A DNA stretch of 8,886 bases from Myxococcales bacterium. GTDB lineage: Bacteria; Myxococcota_A; Bradymonadia; Bradymonadales; Bradymonadaceae. Shown piece by piece: positions 5,914 through 8,886 of this stretch (positions within the stretch are counted from its first letter, which is position 1; each line of letters begins with the position of its first letter). The position numbers and the translations under genes were made by a program. The stretch lies in assembly GCA_007120615.1 (NCBI GenBank), contig SKNI01000551.1, forward strand, positions 1 through 8,886, written 5' to 3'. Below the pieces are notes generated by a model. It made no database searches and was not told the DNA's origin. It saw nothing but the letters and a program-made list of their open reading frames with translations.

Positions 5914-7509
5914 TCAGGGTTCCACGGTCAAATAGGAGATCTGGGAGAGCGCCGAGTCGTAGATCACGATATGAGCGACATAAGAACCGTCTACGGCCAC
6001 CCGCTGCCAGAAGGCTCGTTCCACAAGAGTGTCCTGAATCTCGTGAGTCTCCCAGGAATTGCCGTCCCATCGGGTATATCCAAAGTCGCTCGTTGTAGAG
6101 GTCAGATGAATACTGAACACAACGTGGGGATCCCCTCTGTCGTCGATGTCGATATACGGCACCGATGCCGTATCGACGGGAGTCACCACTTCATCCTCCC
6201 AGGTTCCGTTCACCCGACTGGTCATCTTTAATCCATCGTGGGGTGAGTCGGGAGGACGATGTACGATCCTGATCTCGTCGGATGGACCCACCGCCATATG
6301 ATGAACCTGGGTGGCGTTCTCCGCCGCCAGCTCCGTGGTCCACGTCCCGCCGATGCGCTCTGCGATGAAGATCTGGTCTTGCTGTCCGATCCAGGTCGAG
6401 ACCACCGGAGATCCGTCGCTTTTTAGCCCCAGCGAGACCCAGGGATTATTATGATCGGCGAGTACCGTAAAGCTCTGGCGCAGCCACGTTCCATCCGGGC
6501 TGCGACGCGCATAATGGATTTGATCCGAATCATCACCGATAAAGTGGACCGTCCCGTCGTCGCCCACTTTTATGTCCGTATACCCACCGCTCAACTCCTC
6601 ATTCCACACATCTTCCTCGTGCCAGCCCGAGCCGTCGCGGTGGAAATACAGCCACTCGTTAAATTTACGGGTCACCACATGAGGATCTCCTTTGGAATCG
6701 AGATCCAACCTCAGATTGATCGACGGCCCCGTATAATCGGCGAAATTTTGGCTCAGCCACTGACCGGAGATGCGCTGGGCCAGGTGTAGCTTATTGGTTG
6801 TCTCGCCAGAGACATTTTCGGCGAATACGATCATCGGATTTCCATCGTCGGTCACCGCGATATCGATCCGGTCATGGGAGTAGGAGACATCCGCAAAGAC
6901 ACTCTCCACGACAAAGTCACAACATTCCGCCACGCATACGGGGTATTGATCGTGGCACTTTTGTGCCCCGGGACAGTCGCCATGGTCGCTGCATCCTATA
7001 CAGGTCTGTGACGCGTCGTCGCAGACCAGATCCGTGCCGCAATCCCCATCACTTAAGCAATCGACGCAGTCTCCAGTGTCTGGATCGCAGACGCCCTCCG
7101 AGCAATCTACCAGCGCACACGGATCTGTAGTGCCGTCGCCCGTTCCGCCGTCGCCTGTTCCGCCGTCGCCTGTTCCGCCGTCGCCTGTTCCGCCGTCGCC
7201 TGTTCCGCCGTCGCCCGTTCCGCCGTCGCCCGTTCCGCCGTCGCCTGTTCCTCCGTCGCCGGTCCCTCCGTCTCCCGTTCCTCCGTCGCCCGTTCCGCCG
7301 TCGCCTGTTCCGCTATCGCCGGTCCCACCGTCGCCCGTGCCTCCATCGCCCGTCCCACCGTCGCCCGTTCCGCCTCCGTCCCCATCGGCATCTCCCACAT
7401 GGGAACCATCTCCCTGGTTCTCGCTGTCTCCGTCCAGCAAGTCACCACCTGCACAGCCCACCCAGAAGATCACGGCCAATCCAATCAATATGACTCGTAA
7501 CGGCTTCAC
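5914..7509 (-). CDS. Lipoprotein with (GTGDG)n stalk, Cys-rich segment and predicted seven-bladed beta-propeller
   Basis: This is a 531-aa protein of unknown function. GTG 7509 is chosen because AGAGAG (7516-7521) lies 6 nt upstream; TTG 7527 is an in-frame alternative. The signal ends at Cys19 (WVGC, a weak lipobox). Residues about 20-43 are acidic and Gly-rich, and 44-123 are tandem GTGDG repeats. A Cys-rich segment (131-197) has two C-x5-C-x5-C-x6-C units and ends in ECC. Residues 198-531 carry about seven repeats of some 47 residues. Each has a motif like LDLDSKGDPHVV, then an aromatic strand and G-x-W-x3-E, as in BNR-like or sialidase-like propellers. The last repeat lacks its W-strand, while DFVVESV just after ECC could supply it and close the ring. 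No catalytic residues are evident. It lies 43 bp after its paralog, probably in one operon. Substrate or partner binding on the surface is inferred. Confidence 0.88.
   Translation of the reverse strand: MKPLRVILIGLAVIFWVGCAGGDLLDGDSENQGDGSHVGDADGDGGGTGDGGTGDGGTGDGGTGDSGTGDGGTGDGGTGDGGTGDGGTGDGGTGDGGTGDGGTGDGGTGDGGTGDGGTGDGGTGDGTTDPCALVDCSEGVCDPDTGDCVDCLSDGDCGTDLVCDDASQTCIGCSDHGDCPGAQKCHDQYPVCVAECCDFVVESVFADVSYSHDRIDIAVTDDGNPMIVFAENVSGETTNKLHLAQRISGQWLSQNFADYTGPSINLRLDLDSKGDPHVVTRKFNEWLYFHRDGSGWHEEDVWNEELSGGYTDIKVGDDGTVHFIGDDSDQIHYARRSPDGTWLRQSFTVLADHNNPWVSLGLKSDGSPVVSTWIGQQDQIFIAERIGGTWTTELAAENATQVHHMAVGPSDEIRIVHRPPDSPHDGLKMTSRVNGTWEDEVVTPVDTASVPYIDIDDRGDPHVVFSIHLTSTTSDFGYTRWDGNSWETHEIQDTLVERAFWQRVAVDGSYVAHIVIYDSALSQISYLTVEP
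7141..7380 (-). repeat. 15-bp tandem repeat, about 16 units, encoding GTGDG stalk
   Basis: On the plus strand the unit is YGTTCCGCCGTCGCC. Units 2-5 (7156-7215) are identical, units 1, 6, 7 and 11 differ by only one base, and units 9 and 12-16 carry more changes. Because 15 bp is five codons, copy-number change would lengthen or shorten the stalk without a frameshift. Confidence 0.92.
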
Positions 7510-7515
7510 ATCACG

Positions 7516-7521
7516 CTCTCT
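7516..7521 (-). promoter_or_regulatory. Shine-Dalgarno AGAGAG that decides the GTG start at 7509
   Basis: AGAGAG is 6 nt from GTG 7509. Upstream of the alternative TTG 7527 the nearest purine-rich run (AGGGA) is about 17 nt away, which is too far. GTG also yields a normal short lipoprotein signal beginning MKPLRV. Confidence 0.55.
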
Positions 7522-7552
7522 ATTCAATAGTTGCCAATTTGCTATCCCTTCA

Positions 7553-8886
7553 CTATTCGACGGTCACATAAAAAATCGTCGAATTTGATGAGCTATATCC
7601 TGCAATATGAGCCACATAATTATCGTCCACCGCGATCCGTTGATGGGCAGTCTGCTCCACCACAGACTCGGGAACGAGGTTATTCTCCCATTCCGCTCCG
7701 TCCCACCGCGTATACGCCAGGGGACTCGCCAGACTGACCTGATAGACAATATGAGGGTCTCCGCGCGAATCGATAGCACCGTTAGGACCATTTGCGGTTT
7801 CATCGGGGTCCACGATCTCCTCGACCCATCCACCACTCCCATTTCGCGTCACCTTTAATCCATCATGGGGTGTTGAAATCCCGCGATGAAAAATCATGAT
7901 CTCATCGGTCGGACTCACTGCCATATGATGAACTTGAGTAGAGCTATTTACCACCAACTCATCGCTCCAGGCTCCACCACTTCGCTCGGCAACAAAGACC
8001 TGCCATACGGAATCTTCAAATAACGACCCCGAGACCACCGGCTCTCCATCAACGGTTAGTCCCAGCGCGATCCAGACGATATTCTGACCGTCTCCCCATT
8101 CGTAAGTCTGACGCAACCAGGTTCCATCGGTGTTTCGCCGGGCGTAATATAATTCATGCCAATCATTTCCGATGATATGAACCTTTCCATCATCATCGAC
8201 CTTGATATCGGTATAAAAATCGCCCACCGATTCGTTCCAGACCTCTTCCTGATGCCATCCCGAACCATCGCGCCAATAATATCGCCATTGGTTGAAATTT
8301 CGCGCCACGATATGGGGATCGCCCTTACCATCGATATCGAGACGAAGGTTGATCGAAAACTCCGGAAAGTCGCCAAAATCCTGACTGAGCCATATCCCCG
8401 ATGACTTCTGGGCCAGTCGCAACTTCTCGGCATCTCGGTCACCGAATACGATCATAGGAGTCCCATCTCCGGTGACCGCGATATCGAATGAATTATGACT
8501 GGACGAAATACCCGTAAAAGCATCCTGAGTGACGAAGTCACAACACTCCGCCACACAGACGGGATATTCATGGTGGCATCTCTCGGCCCCCGGGCAATCA
8601 CTATCTTGATGGCATCCCAGGCAGGTATTGGATGCTTCATCACAGACAAGGTCGGTTCCGCAGTCCCCATCACTTAAACATCCGACGCACTCTCCCGTGT
8701 CCGGATCACAGACTCCCTCCGAGCAATCGACCAGGGCACATAGATCCGTGGTCCCGTCTCCCGTGCCATCACCGGTTCCGCCGTCTCCGGTTCCTCCGTC
8801 GCCCGTGCCTCCATCGCCGGTCCCGCCGTCTCCCGTGCCTCCATCACCGGTCCCGCCGTCTCCGGTTCCTCCATCGCCGGTCCCGC
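7553..8886 (-). CDS. Paralogous stalked beta-propeller lipoprotein, N-terminus outside window
   Basis: The frame ends at TAG (7555-7553) and is open to the right edge, giving 443 visible residues. The visible part starts inside a GTGDG stalk (at least eight units), followed by a Cys-rich segment nearly the same as that of the next gene: 54 of 67 residues identical by eye from LVDC to ECCDF. The propeller region (about 335 residues) repeats the same seven-blade pattern with motifs such as LDIDGKGDPHIV, YTDIKVDDDGKVHIIG and QVHHMAV. The last blade again lacks the W-x3-E strand. An internal GTG at 8554 should not be taken as the start, because stalk and Cys region continue upstream in frame. A signal peptide and lipobox are expected beyond the edge, by analogy. 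The gene is followed after 43 bp by its paralog, with no terminator between. Function unknown. Confidence 0.87.
   Translation of the reverse strand, partial: GTGDGGTGDGGTGDGGTGDGGTGDGGTGDGGTGDGGTGDGTGDGTTDLCALVDCSEGVCDPDTGECVGCLSDGDCGTDLVCDEASNTCLGCHQDSDCPGAERCHHEYPVCVAECCDFVTQDAFTGISSSHNSFDIAVTGDGTPMIVFGDRDAEKLRLAQKSSGIWLSQDFGDFPEFSINLRLDIDGKGDPHIVARNFNQWRYYWRDGSGWHQEEVWNESVGDFYTDIKVDDDGKVHIIGNDWHELYYARRNTDGTWLRQTYEWGDGQNIVWIALGLTVDGEPVVSGSLFEDSVWQVFVAERSGGAWSDELVVNSSTQVHHMAVSPTDEIMIFHRGISTPHDGLKVTRNGSGGWVEEIVDPDETANGPNGAIDSRGDPHIVYQVSLASPLAYTRWDGAEWENNLVPESVVEQTAHQRIAVDDNYVAHIAGYSSSNSTIFYVTVE
8765..8884 (-). repeat. 15-bp tandem repeat, eight visible units, encoding GTGDG stalk
   Basis: Eight GTGDG units are visible up to the edge, followed in the reading direction by a shortened TGDG. 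Codons alternate roughly between GAT GGA and GAC GGC units, hinting at a 30-bp higher-order unit, unlike the more homogeneous array at 7141-7380. Confidence 0.85.

Noticed and set aside
4925..6070. Long minus-strand Ala/Val-rich frame of 381 codons
   Set aside because: It is a shadow of the highly biased Cys/Asp codons of the nine-module gene, and it runs through the bidirectional terminator into the end of the opposite gene.
7141..7380. CRISPR array
   Set aside because: The repeats are contiguous 15-bp units without spacers and stay in a coding frame.
7034..7588. Plus-strand frame encoding a Pro-Ser-Pro-Val rich protein
   Set aside because: It is the antisense of the GTGDG repeat and the signal peptide of the minus-strand gene. 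Its proline repeats are produced by the 15-bp unit, and it has no independent start signals or homology.

Overview
The window is a dense cluster of six cysteine-rich, putatively lipid-anchored surface proteins. The long runs of 8-Cys modules, Asp/Gly-rich linkers, short lipoprotein signals and moderately high GC are typical of predatory or gliding Myxococcota and former delta-proteobacteria, perhaps Bradymonadales. The taxon is inferred from protein style only. No enzymes, RNA genes, insertion sequences, CRISPR arrays or replication functions were seen.

Layout. Positions 1-451 (minus) hold the N-terminal half of an 8-Cys-module lipoprotein that runs off the left edge. A 255-bp divergent intergenic region separates it from two tandem plus-strand paralogs (707-2605 and 2655-4127). 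Each of these has a lipobox, an acidic linker, two 8-Cys modules and a large beta-solenoid-like domain resembling DUF7305. The first also carries an Asp/Pro linker and two C-terminal knottin-like modules. After a 212-bp structured leader comes a 490-aa lipoprotein (4340-5812) made of nine 8-Cys modules plus a separate 8-Cys tail. A bidirectional hairpin terminator (about 5846-5896) closes that gene and the convergent minus-strand pair. The pair (5914-7509 and 7553-8886, the latter cut by the right edge) are tandem paralogs: lipoprotein signal (seen only in the complete copy), (Gly-Thr-Gly-Asp-Gly)n stalk, short Cys-rich segment, and a predicted seven-bladed beta-propeller.

How they may work together. 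All visible N-termini carry lipoboxes without Asp at +2, so outer-membrane anchoring is the simplest reading. Flexible acidic or Gly-rich stalks would hold disulfide-stapled or beta-rich heads away from the membrane. The set looks like a family of surface display or adhesion lipoproteins; no ligand can be named.

The most notable non-coding signal is a 19-bp palindrome (CGTAC-N9-GTACG) found twice: in the divergent region (554-572) and upstream of the 490-aa gene (4158-4176), 16 of 19 bases identical. Each outward direction is followed by the same short boxes (GAGG, GAAT, CCGT) at similar spacing. This suggests three homologous, co-regulated promoters.
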